Positions 8,408 through 15,824 of a DNA stretch of 63,520 bases are shown here, piece by piece. Made by a program: the position numbers and the translations under genes. The first letter of the stretch is position 1. Every line of letters begins with the position of its first letter. Source of the DNA: Peptoniphilaceae bacterium (lineage in GTDB: Bacteria; Bacillota; Clostridia; Tissierellales; Peptoniphilaceae); the NCBI GenBank assembly GCA_902363535.1, contig CABJAE010000014.1:1-63520 (forward strand). The letters run 5' to 3'. A model generated the notes under the pieces. The model ran no database searches, was not told where the DNA came from, and was given only the letters and a program-made list of their open reading frames with translations.

Positions 8408-9265
8408 ATGTTAAAAATTGAAAGCTTAAGCAAAAAATTTGGAAAGAAAGAAGCTCTTTCGGATGTGAACATGGAACTGGATTCCGGAATTTATGGGCTT
8501 TTAGGGGACAACGGCGCCGGCAAGTCTACCTTGATGCGGTTATTGGTCGGCGTAGATACGCCGACGAGGGGCCATATCCTCTACGAGGGAGAGGATATTT
8601 CTCAGTTGAAGGGGAAGTATCGTGGTCTTTTAGGTTACATGCCCCAGGAATTCGCGGTTTTTCCCGGCTTTACGGCCGGTGAGTTTCTAACCTATATGGG
8701 CGCATTAAAGGGATTAAGTAAAAGGGAATTGAAGGAAAAAATCCCCCGGGTTCTCGATTTTGTAAACCTTCAGGATGTGAAGGACAAAAAAGTATCGACT
8801 TTTTCCGGTGGAATGAAGCGGCGAGTCGGCATCGCTCAAGCCTTACTCAACGATCCGAAAATCCTTATTTTAGATGAACCGACGGCCGGTTTGGATCCCG
8901 GCGAACGCATTCGATTTTCAAACATTTTGTCCAATATGTCCAAAGACAAGATCATTCTTTTTTCAACCCATATTATTTCCGACATTGAAGCCATTACAAA
9001 AAACATTATTATTTTAAACGACGGAAAAATCAGGGCCAAAACCACGTCGGATAAGTTAATCGAAAAAATGGAGGGCCTTGTGTTTGAGGTGACGATTCCA
9101 TTTTCGGAATTGGCAGCTTATGAAAAAAAGATTCAAATTATTCGGATGCGTTATGAAGGGGAGTATTTAAAAATTCGCTACACAGGCAGCACCTTGGAAG
9201 GCGCCCGTCCCGTCCAAGCGAATCTTGAAGACTACTATATTCTTCATCGTAACGAAGTTATTTAG
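8408..9265 (+). CDS. ABC transporter ATP-binding protein
   Basis: 285 residues. Walker A is GDNGAGKST (about residue 37), the Q-loop region MPQEF, the signature FSGGMKRRVGIAQ, Walker B ILILDEPTAGLDP and the switch histidine FSTHI. The MKRR signature variant is common in CcmA/BcrA-like drug and antibiotic ATPases. It energises the two permeases encoded immediately upstream and ends the operon. The C-terminal 75 residues form the usual accessory region of this subfamily. Confidence 0.92.
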   Translation: MLKIESLSKKFGKKEALSDVNMELDSGIYGLLGDNGAGKSTLMRLLVGVDTPTRGHILYEGEDISQLKGKYRGLLGYMPQEFAVFPGFTAGEFLTYMGALKGLSKRELKEKIPRVLDFVNLQDVKDKKVSTFSGGMKRRVGIAQALLNDPKILILDEPTAGLDPGERIRFSNILSNMSKDKIILFSTHIISDIEAITKNIIILNDGKIRAKTTSDKLIEKMEGLVFEVTIPFSELAAYEKKIQIIRMRYEGEYLKIRYTGSTLEGARPVQANLEDYYILHRNEVI

Positions 9266-9300
9266 GCACAGCATCCATGAAAAAGGACCTGCGGTTGAAC

Positions 9301-9428
9301 TGACCCAAAATAATCTTAAAAACCTGGGGTGGGAGATAAACAATGAAATCCGCATAGAACTAATGTTATGTAAAACAAGATCGAGCAAGCGAAATGCTTG
9401 CTCGATTAAGTCCAACTTTATGGGGTCA
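9301..9428. repeat. MITE-like relic with an IS3-type end
   Basis: AGTCCAACTTTATGGGGTCA (9409-9428) is, on the minus strand, TGACCCCATAAAGTTGGACT, matching 17 of 20 positions of the sequence at 2883-2902 in the opposite orientation. A weaker partner, TGACCCAAAAT, starts at 9301. Between them lies a perfect 11-bp stem-loop (9380-9406). No transposase is present. The 9266-9478 gap otherwise holds only the promoter below. Confidence 0.45.
9380..9406. repeat. Perfect 11-bp stem-loop
   Basis: ATCGAGCAAGC and GCTTGCTCGAT enclose the loop GAAAT. There is no T run on the plus side; on the minus side the stem is followed by CTTGTTTT. It could cap the 3' end of the ABC operon transcript or belong to the mobile relic. 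Confidence 0.55.
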
Positions 9429-9443
9429 CCCAGAAAGGGTGCC

Positions 9444-9472
9444 TTTACATATGTTTTCCGCGAGTGTAAAAT
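9444..9472 (+). promoter_or_regulatory. Promoter of the small membrane-protein pair
   Basis: TTTACA (9444-9449), a 17-bp spacer and TAAAAT (9467-9472). Transcription would start near 9479, which is the ATG of the next reading frame, so the transcript may be leaderless. Confidence 0.6.
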
Positions 9473-9478
9473 AATTTC

Positions 9479-9652
9479 ATGAAACGATATTTACTCTTAT
9501 TTTACGACGTGAGCCGCTTTTTTATTTTTTCAAACGTATTAAGTGAATCGGACAAACTTTGGGTTCGGATTCTTTGCTCCATCTTGTTGGTGGCATCGGC
9601 CTATGATTTTATCGACCATGTGAAAGAGGTATTTCGCCATGAACAAGCTTAA
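9479..9652 (+). CDS. Small hypothetical membrane protein (57 aa)
   Basis: The frame encodes 57 residues starting MKRYLLLFYDVSRFFIFS, with a second hydrophobic stretch VRILCSILLVASAY. Its stop lies 14 bp inside the next gene, which implies translational coupling. No Shine-Dalgarno precedes the ATG, and the promoter -10 ends only 6 bases upstream, so initiation may be leaderless. The family is not recognised. It could be spurious, but promoter spacing and the coupling overlap favour a real gene. Confidence 0.5.
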   Translation: MKRYLLLFYDVSRFFIFSNVLSESDKLWVRILCSILLVASAYDFIDHVKEVFRHEQA

Positions 9653-9926
9653 ATCCACCATAAAAAAGGCGGCGCTGGCCTTTGCCCTGGCGGGCCTCGC
9701 TGGCTTTCTCATTGTGGCCCTGACAAAGACCGCCTACCCGGATCCCCTTTTTGTTTGGCTCACCCGCATCTCCATGCCGGCGATTTTTATCAGCCTGGGT
9801 CTTTATGTCGTGTACTGGCTTATGGAGCTGGTCGATCTCGCAAAGAAGAAGGAATGGGGGCTCGTGGCCGGGCAGTTGCTTATCGGCGTTCTCATTTGTA
9901 TCTTTATTTTAAGAAAAATAAGATAA
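9639..9926 (+). CDS. Small hypothetical membrane protein (95 aa)
   Basis: The 95-residue product has a basic N-terminus and three predicted membrane helices (about 10-30, 40-62 and 75-92). It overlaps the preceding 57-residue frame by 14 bp and is followed by a clear terminator. No family is recognised and the function is unknown. Resembling short YqhP- or DUF-type proteins is not evidence of relationship. Confidence 0.65.
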   Translation: MNKLKSTIKKAALAFALAGLAGFLIVALTKTAYPDPLFVWLTRISMPAIFISLGLYVVYWLMELVDLAKKKEWGLVAGQLLIGVLICIFILRKIR

Positions 9927-9928
9927 GA

Positions 9929-9953
9929 CCTCATCGAAAGATGAGGCCTTTTT
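9929..9953 (+). terminator. Terminator between convergent genes
   Basis: CCTCATC, loop GAAA, GATGAGG, then CC and a T run. It ends the small membrane-protein transcript and abuts the stop of the minus-strand gene. Confidence 0.85.
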
Positions 9954-9955
9954 CA

Positions 9956-10741
9956 TTACCGTCCGTTGAAATTTAATTGAAAAAAGGGCGGATACTCGCC
10001 GCCTTCCGTGAAGGCCAAAACGGCCCTTCGCGCCACGGGATAGGCCAGATTCATGAGCTCTTTCATGACAGGATTGGTGATGTAAATGGAATCCTCATAG
10101 CCTTCGGGGTTTAAAAGCATGCCGCCGAAGGCCTCGTCCACGCCGATTGCCTTCAGGAGCTTGTGTTTGCGGCGGTAGCTTTTTAAATCATCCACGTGGA
10201 AAAATTGCTGGCCCATGCGAAACGAGGCCAGGGCTCGATGCACGTCGTGGCGGTCCATGCCGAAGGCCTTGTAGGCGCGAGCGGCGTCATCTGCCACATG
10301 GGCGGGGGAGGGCAGGAGATCTCGGCAGAGAAAGACCGTGGGATCGTAGCCTTCTTCTTCTAAAATCACCCGGTCGAAATCCCGCTCCAAGGTGACGTGG
10401 TCGATGGAAATTTTCTCCTCCACGCGGTCGATGTAGGGATGAACCGTCATGTCCAGTGAAAAATGGGTTAAGAAGCCGAAAAAGTAGGCCCAAGTCGGGG
10501 AGAGGACGGGCCCCTTGCGGGTCCAATCGGCGTTTTTTTCGATAAAATCCGACAGGGGCTTAGAATGAATTTTTGCTCCGATCTCATGTTTTTTCGAGGT
10601 CAGGTAGTAAAAGAAAATGTCCGGCCCCTGGGCGCCGAGATAGTAATGCTCGGGGTAGGCGGCGATAATATCCCGGGCCTTTTCGGGCAAGGCGGGTAAG
10701 AGGCGTTCGGCAAAAAAATAATGGGTAACGAGACTCGACAT
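9956..10741 (-). CDS. Zinc-dependent phospholipase C-like protein
   Basis: About 261 residues from the ATG at 10741, preceded on the minus strand by AAGGAGTTGTT; a longer frame from 10786 has no comparable ribosome site. The N-terminus THYFFAERLLPAL, then LGAQGPDIFFYY, and histidines such as FLTHFSLDMTVHPYID match the zinc-dependent phospholipase C/S1-P1-like fold (PF00882 type) of intracellular Clostridia proteins. There is no signal peptide, so it is probably cytoplasmic, unlike secreted toxins. Substrate unknown. It is divergent from the TPR gene. Confidence 0.8.
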   Translation of the reverse strand: MSSLVTHYFFAERLLPALPEKARDIIAAYPEHYYLGAQGPDIFFYYLTSKKHEIGAKIHSKPLSDFIEKNADWTRKGPVLSPTWAYFFGFLTHFSLDMTVHPYIDRVEEKISIDHVTLERDFDRVILEEEGYDPTVFLCRDLLPSPAHVADDAARAYKAFGMDRHDVHRALASFRMGQQFFHVDDLKSYRRKHKLLKAIGVDEAFGGMLLNPEGYEDSIYITNPVMKELMNLAYPVARRAVLAFTEGGEYPPFFQLNFNGR

Positions 10742-10769
10742 AACAACTCCTTTCGAGCTTTGGTATACT
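10741..10769 (+). promoter_or_regulatory. Promoter of the TPR gene
   Basis: An extended -10, TGGTATACT (TATACT 10764-10769), with a weak -35 TAACAA (10741-10746) at 17 bp. The 44-bp gap must also hold the divergent minus-strand promoter. Confidence 0.5.
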
Positions 10770-10785
10770 ATAAGCGGAGGTATCA

Positions 10786-11910
10786 ATGGAACAACAATAC
10801 AACGATTTTATAAACAGCCTGACAGGCGATTACGTAGAGGATTTAAATGCCATCTACGACGAAGTACAAAAGCTTTCCCTGGCAGGGGAAGGGGAACTGG
10901 CTGAAAAACTTTTAAGCTATGGACAAAAACTCATGGCCGAGCACCGTGGAGAAGACGGGGATTACCGTAGTCTGAAACAAGACGGCGCCGGCATCGATAA
11001 GTTTTATACCCTATTGGACGCGGTTTTCGCCAAAACATTGGACGAAGACATGGAAGGGGCCAAGGAATTTATCGACCGCATGGTGGAAGAAGTGGACTTT
11101 TTACGAACGGCTCTGGAAGCCTTGGACAGCGGGGAAAAATTTTACTCCTTCCAGTCCATGGTGGAAGAAGTGATCTGCCGTATAGAGCGAGACGGCGATC
11201 GTCTGCCCATTTTAGGGCCTGAGATTGATATGTGGCTTACCCTGCGCGGCGGCGTGGCGGCGGAATTAAAGGACTACGACGGTGCCCGCAACTATTTGGA
11301 AAAAGCCTTGGCGGTGAATCCCATGTCCACGGCCAATTACCTGACCTTGTCGAAAGTGGCGCGCCAGGAAGGGGACATGGAAGGGGCGAAGGCGTACAAT
11401 CAACAGGCCTTCGAATCGTCCTATCTGGCATCGGATTTTTCCCAATGCTTCTCCAACGAGGGTTACTTCCTCTTTAAGGAAAACAAGCCTTCCCTCGCCC
11501 TCGCCATGAGCATGATCGCCAAGGATTACGATCCGGACAACGACGCAGCCGAGGGAAATCTCATTATGATCGGCCAGCGCTTCGGCGATCCGGAGCCCGC
11601 ATCGAAAGAGGCTTTTTTAAATTACCTGAAAGCGCGCAACATCAAGGGCGCACCGGATCCGGACCGAGTTGAAACTTTAAAGCGGGTGGCCGAAAAAGCG
11701 GAGGAAGAAGGCAATATCGACTTCGCCATGGAAATCTACATTAATCTCGACGCCATCTTAAAGGACGAGGCCATTCACAAAAAAATTCACGAACTGGCCG
11801 CTCATTACGAAAGAGATGGGGAAGAGGATCACTGCTGCGATCACGATCACGACGATTGCTGCGGCCACGATCACGATCACGACGATTGCTGCGGCCACCA
11901 TCACGAGTAA
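10786..11910 (+). CDS. TPR-repeat protein with a histidine/cysteine-rich C-terminal tail
   Basis: 374 residues. The middle is helical with TPR-like pairs (AELKDYDGARNYLEKALAVNP, then TANYLTLSKVARQEGDMEGAKAYNQQAF), suggesting a protein-interaction scaffold. The last 23 residues are built from DHDHDDCCGH repeated exactly, ending HHHE, a probable Ni/Zn/Co/Cu-binding tail like those of metal chaperones and SlyD. The repeat is exact at DNA level too (two 30-bp units). No catalytic domain is seen. Cytoplasmic; metal storage or delivery is inference. The start ATG follows GCGGAGG. Confidence 0.78.
   Translation: MEQQYNDFINSLTGDYVEDLNAIYDEVQKLSLAGEGELAEKLLSYGQKLMAEHRGEDGDYRSLKQDGAGIDKFYTLLDAVFAKTLDEDMEGAKEFIDRMVEEVDFLRTALEALDSGEKFYSFQSMVEEVICRIERDGDRLPILGPEIDMWLTLRGGVAAELKDYDGARNYLEKALAVNPMSTANYLTLSKVARQEGDMEGAKAYNQQAFESSYLASDFSQCFSNEGYFLFKENKPSLALAMSMIAKDYDPDNDAAEGNLIMIGQRFGDPEPASKEAFLNYLKARNIKGAPDPDRVETLKRVAEKAEEEGNIDFAMEIYINLDAILKDEAIHKKIHELAAHYERDGEEDHCCDHDHDDCCGHDHDHDDCCGHHHE
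11839..11898 (+). repeat. Two exact 30-bp direct repeats encoding DHDHDDCCGH
   Basis: Units 11839-11868 and 11869-11898 are identical base for base, indicating recent duplication in the metal-binding tail. Copy number may vary between strains. Confidence 0.9.
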
Positions 11911-11940
11911 AGAAATCCACACAAATTTATTAGAAGCACA

Positions 11941-11971
11941 AAGAAGCAGCCGATCGCTCGACTGCTTCTTT
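11941..11971. terminator. Hairpin between convergent TPR and nfnB genes
   Basis: AAGAAGCAG (11941-11949) and CTGCTTCTT (11962-11970) form a 9-bp stem with a 12-base loop. The flanking T and A stretches are short; it probably serves both strands. Confidence 0.6.
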
Positions 11972-11996
11972 CATTGGATTTCAAATCGAAATCGTA

Positions 11997-13376
11997 TTAA
12001 TTTTTGCTCTTGATGTATTTATCGATCCCTTCGGCAGCGTGTTTGCCTGCGCCCATGGCCAGGATAACCGTGGCGGCACCGGTAACGGCGTCGCCGCCGG
12101 CAAAGACATCTTCAACGGAGCTTTGGCCTTCTTCGGTAATAATGATGCCTTGCTTCTTGTTGGTTTCGATGTCCGGGTTGGTGCCGGTAATCAAGGGGTT
12201 CGGGTTGGTACCCAAAGCCATAATGACCGTGTCCACTTCGACGTCGAAGTCTTCGCCTTCCTTGGGAACGGGGCGGCGACGGCCCGATTCATCGGGTTCG
12301 CCGAGTTCCATGGGGCGAAGGGTCATGGTCGTAACCCAACCGTCTTCATCGGCGTGGATTTCAACGGGAGAGGTAAGGAAGTGGAATTCAATTCCTTCTT
12401 CTTTGGCGTGGTGAACTTCTTCGGCACGTGCGGGAAGTTCAGCTTCCGTACGACGGTAGACGACGGTTACGTCGGCGCCTAAACGCTTGGCGACGCGGGC
12501 GGCGTCCATTGCCACGTTCCCGCCACCGATAACGGCGGTCTTGCGACCGGCGATAATGGGCGTGTCGTAGCCTGCTTCGTAAGCGTGCATCAGGTTGGTA
12601 CGGGTTAAGAACTCGTTGGCACTGAAGACGCCGTTGAAGTTTTCGCCGGGAATGTCCATAAAGCGGGGAAGACCGGCGCCGGTACCTAAGAATATGGCTT
12701 CGTAGCCTTCGTCGCGAATGGCTTCCAAGGACATGGTGCGGCCGACGATGGTGTTGGTTTCAAACTTAACGCCTAAGTCTTTTAATTTGTCTACTTCGCT
12801 GGCAACGACGGTGTCGGGGAGACGGAATTGGGGAATCCCGTAAACCAATACGCCGCCGGGTTGTTGCAGAGATTCGAAGACGGTGACGTCGTAACCTTTT
12901 TTCAAAAGTTCGCCGGCAACGGTAATCCCTGCGGGGCCTGCACCGACGACGGCAACTTTGTGGCCGTTGGACGGTTCGGGTTGAATGGTTTGAATGTTGT
13001 TTTCACGAGCGTAATCCGCTGCGTAGCGTTCCAATTTACCGATGCTGACGGCGTCGCCTTTATTGGCCAAGACACAGTATTTTTCGCATTGGCTTTCTTG
13101 GGGGCATACGCGACCGCAAACGGCGGGAAGTGCCGTGTGCTTGGAAAGTTCCATGGCAGCGCCCTTGGGATTGTCTTCGGCGATTTCGTGAACGAAAGCG
13201 GGAATGTTGACGGAAACCGGGCAGCCCTTCACACATTGGGGGCTCTTGCAGTTTAAGCAACGTTTTGCTTCTTGGACAGCTTCTTCATGATTGTAGCCGT
13301 AGCAAACTTCTTCGAAATTTTTATTCCGTTTATTGGGATCTTGTTCCCGTACGGGCACTCTAGTAAAGCGATCCAT
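11997..13376 (-). CDS. nfnB: NADPH-binding large subunit of NfnAB-type transhydrogenase (GltD-like)
   Basis: 459 residues. N-terminal cysteine clusters (CLNCKSPQCVKGCP and CGRVCPQESQCEKYC) bind two [4Fe-4S] clusters. A first dinucleotide fold GAGPAG (FAD) and a second GGGNVAMDAAR (NADPH) follow. The sequence is also like the small subunit of glutamate synthase, and databases often label it gltA/gltD. No glutamate synthase large subunit is present, and the partner overlaps by one base upstream, so NADH-dependent ferredoxin:NADP oxidoreductase (electron-bifurcating) is the better call. It would supply NADPH for anabolism in the cytoplasm. Confidence 0.85.
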   Translation of the reverse strand: MDRFTRVPVREQDPNKRNKNFEEVCYGYNHEEAVQEAKRCLNCKSPQCVKGCPVSVNIPAFVHEIAEDNPKGAAMELSKHTALPAVCGRVCPQESQCEKYCVLANKGDAVSIGKLERYAADYARENNIQTIQPEPSNGHKVAVVGAGPAGITVAGELLKKGYDVTVFESLQQPGGVLVYGIPQFRLPDTVVASEVDKLKDLGVKFETNTIVGRTMSLEAIRDEGYEAIFLGTGAGLPRFMDIPGENFNGVFSANEFLTRTNLMHAYEAGYDTPIIAGRKTAVIGGGNVAMDAARVAKRLGADVTVVYRRTEAELPARAEEVHHAKEEGIEFHFLTSPVEIHADEDGWVTTMTLRPMELGEPDESGRRRPVPKEGEDFDVEVDTVIMALGTNPNPLITGTNPDIETNKKQGIIITEEGQSSVEDVFAGGDAVTGAATVILAMGAGKHAAEGIDKYIKSKN

Positions 13377-14227
13377 TAGGCATTCCTCCAGACTTGTTGA
13401 CCCTTTGTCTTTTCCACGTTCATGTATTGTTTTTGACGCTTCATAGCCAAGTCGAAGTCCACTTTGTGGCCGTCAAATTCCGGACCGTGGACGCAGGCGA
13501 ATTTCGTTTCGCCGTCGATGTTGACACGGCAAGCGCCGCACATGCCGGTTCCGTCGACCATAATCGGGTTTAAGGAAACGATGGTGTGCAGATCGTATTT
13601 CTTCGTGGTGAGGCAAACGAACTTCATCATGATCATGGGGCCGATGGCGACACATGTATCGTAGGATTTGCCTTCGTTTTCGATAAGGTCGTCGATTTTT
13701 GCGGTAACCATGCCGTTGAAGCCGTAGGAACCGTCGTCGGTGGTGACGTAAAGCGTGCAGTCCAGATCTTTGAATTCTTCTTCGTAAATGACGGCCTCTT
13801 TGTTCTTGAAGCCGATGATGACATCGCAGTGGATGCCGCGTTCAGACAGGTAACGGACTTGCGGATAGACCGGAGCGGCACCGATGCCGCCGCCGACAAA
13901 TAAGTACTTTTGTTTTTTCAATTCTTCGTCGCTCAATTCGGTGAAATCCGAAGGAACGCCTAAGGGGCCGACGAAGTCTTTTAATTCGTCGCCTTGTTCT
14001 TTCTGGGACAATTTCGTCGTCGACGGACCGGATGCTTGGACAACTAAGTCGACCCAGCCTTCTTCGCGATCGTAGTTGGCGATGGTTAGCGGCACGCGTT
14101 CGGCGCGTTCATCGGCGATAACGATAACGAATTGGCCCGGTTGAGCGGCGACGGCGACTCGCGGCGCGTGAATGCGTAGCAAAAATACATTGGGCGCGAG
14201 ATTTCTCTTTTCTAAAATTTTAAACAT
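13376..14227 (-). CDS. nfnA: FAD/NAD-binding small subunit of NfnAB-type transhydrogenase
   Basis: About 283 residues from ATG 14227, preceded by AGGGAGGG on the minus strand. A ferredoxin-reductase-like fold has the FAD motif RVPLTIANYD and the NAD site GGGIGAAPVYPQ. A C-terminal [2Fe-2S] site is GMCGACRVNIDGETKFAC. It resembles the PyrK/SudB family and pairs with the large subunit downstream. In the bifurcating complex this subunit takes electrons from NADH. If the partner were different it could be a sulfide dehydrogenase subunit, but the adjacent gene argues for Nfn. Confidence 0.86.
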   Translation of the reverse strand: MFKILEKRNLAPNVFLLRIHAPRVAVAAQPGQFVIVIADERAERVPLTIANYDREEGWVDLVVQASGPSTTKLSQKEQGDELKDFVGPLGVPSDFTELSDEELKKQKYLFVGGGIGAAPVYPQVRYLSERGIHCDVIIGFKNKEAVIYEEEFKDLDCTLYVTTDDGSYGFNGMVTAKIDDLIENEGKSYDTCVAIGPMIMMKFVCLTTKKYDLHTIVSLNPIMVDGTGMCGACRVNIDGETKFACVHGPEFDGHKVDFDLAMKRQKQYMNVEKTKGQQVWRNA

Positions 14228-14255
14228 ACTACCCTCCCTATAATGTTGTACGTCC

Positions 14256-14284
14256 ATTATAATAAATAGTTAGAAAAATATCAA
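14256..14284 (-). promoter_or_regulatory. Promoter of nfnAB
   Basis: On the minus strand, TTGATA (14284-14279), 17-bp spacer and a perfect TATAAT (14261-14256), about 30 bases before the nfnA start. Confidence 0.75.
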
Positions 14285-14318
14285 CTTGTGAAATCTTTTT
14301 TCCGCGAGCGTTTGCCTC

Positions 14319-14347
14319 TTGATCGGGGGGCGAAAATAGCGTAAACT
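14319..14347 (+). promoter_or_regulatory. Promoter of the thrC-thrB operon
   Basis: TTGATC (14319-14324), 17-bp spacer and TAAACT (14342-14347). No T-box or other leader structure fits the 40-base untranslated region. Confidence 0.55.
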
Positions 14348-14387
14348 GTGATACATTAATGAAATAGAGAAGGCAAAGGAGACGACG

Positions 14388-15824
14388 ATGCAATTTTATT
14401 CTACTCGCGACAAGACTCGGGTCGTAACGGCGAAAGAGGCTATTTTCAGGGGTCCGGCCGATGACGGCGGCCTCTTTGTTGCAGACCGAATTCCCAAAAT
14501 CGACTTGAATCAATACATGGATTATTCCTACGAAGCTTTGGCGGCGGAAGTGCTCCATTTATTTTTTGAGGATTTTTCTAAAAACGATTTACTCGACTGG
14601 TCCCGGAAGGCCTACGGCTCTTTTTCCGGCGAGGAACCGGTGGGTTATTTCGATTTAGACACCATCACCGTGGCGGAATTATTCCACGGGCCCACGGCGG
14701 CCTTTAAGGACTTTGCCCTTCAAATGCTTCCCTACCTCATGGCCGCATCGGCGGAGGGAAGAAAGGTGCGGATTTTAACGGCCACCAGCGGCGACACGGG
14801 CAAGGCAGCCTTGGCGGGCTTTCAAGATGTAGAAAACACGGATATCTTCGTCTTTTATCCCGCCCACGGCGTCAGCACCATGCAGCGGCGTCAAATGTCC
14901 ACCCAGCGGGGAAATAATGTTTACGTCTACGGCATCGAGGGCAATTTCGACGACGCTCAGCGCACGGTAAAAGAAATTTTCAGAGACGACGATCTGAGAG
15001 AGGCCTCGCGACGTTCGGGCATCGAATTTTCTTCGGCCAACTCCATTAATATCGGCCGGCTCGTGCCCCAAGTGGTGTATTATCTCTATTCCTACTTGGC
15101 ATTGGTGCGCAGAAACATCATTGCCATGGGCGATGCCATCGACATTTGCGTGCCTACGGGAAATTTCGGCAATATTTTAGCTGCCATGTACGCCAAGGAA
15201 ATGGGCATGCCCGTGGGGCGGTTTATTTGCGCCTCCAATAAAAACCACGTGCTCACGGATTTTATTACCACCGGCGTCTACGATAAGAATCGGGATTTCT
15301 ACAAGACCACCTCGCCTTCCATGGATATTCTCGTGGCGAGCAATATCGAGCGCTATTTGCATTTGGTTTTAAAGAAAGATTACAAAGTGCGGGAGAAAAT
15401 GGAATCCTTGAATGCCACGGGCCGCTTCGAGATTCCCATGGACGTGATCAATCGCTCGAAGCTCGTGGGCTATTGGTCCACGGACGCGGAAGGGGAAGCG
15501 CGGATCAGGGAAGTCTTCGATCGCTTCGGCTACGTCATGGATCCCCACACGGCGGTGGCTTACGACGGGGCGAAGAAACACGGCTCCGCCAATCACGTCC
15601 TGGTCATGGCCACGGCGAGCCCTTATAAATTCCCCGACACGGTGGCGGATGCTCTGGGAATCGAAGGGGATGGAGACGTAGATCTTTTGAAAAAAATCGA
15701 AGACGCGACCGGCGTTTCTTGCCCGAGGCCTTTAAGGTCGGTCTTCGACCTGCCCGAGCGCTTTAATAAAAGCATTACGGTGGAAGAAATGAAAGAAGTG
15801 GTGAAGGAGGGATTTCATGATTAA
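14388..15824 (+). CDS. thrC: Threonine synthase
   Basis: 478 residues, PLP-dependent, converting O-phosphohomoserine to threonine. It opens with FYSTRD and has the PLP-lysine motif GPTAAFKDFALQ (about residues 99-110), then LTATSGDTGKAAL and the phosphate-binding PTGNFGNILA. The length and N-terminal extension match the long bacterial/fungal class of threonine synthases. It overlaps homoserine kinase by 8 bp, so the two last steps of threonine synthesis are coupled. No aspartokinase or homoserine dehydrogenase is nearby. Confidence 0.95.
   Translation: MQFYSTRDKTRVVTAKEAIFRGPADDGGLFVADRIPKIDLNQYMDYSYEALAAEVLHLFFEDFSKNDLLDWSRKAYGSFSGEEPVGYFDLDTITVAELFHGPTAAFKDFALQMLPYLMAASAEGRKVRILTATSGDTGKAALAGFQDVENTDIFVFYPAHGVSTMQRRQMSTQRGNNVYVYGIEGNFDDAQRTVKEIFRDDDLREASRRSGIEFSSANSINIGRLVPQVVYYLYSYLALVRRNIIAMGDAIDICVPTGNFGNILAAMYAKEMGMPVGRFICASNKNHVLTDFITTGVYDKNRDFYKTTSPSMDILVASNIERYLHLVLKKDYKVREKMESLNATGRFEIPMDVINRSKLVGYWSTDAEGEARIREVFDRFGYVMDPHTAVAYDGAKKHGSANHVLVMATASPYKFPDTVADALGIEGDGDVDLLKKIEDATGVSCPRPLRSVFDLPERFNKSITVEEMKEVVKEGFHD

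Noticed and set aside
11997..13376. Glutamate synthase small subunit as the function
   Set aside because: No large subunit is nearby; the overlapping [2Fe-2S] flavoprotein partner fits NfnAB better.
14348..14387. Threonine-responsive leader or T-box before thrC
   Set aside because: Only about 40 bases separate promoter and start; no anti-terminator structure fits.
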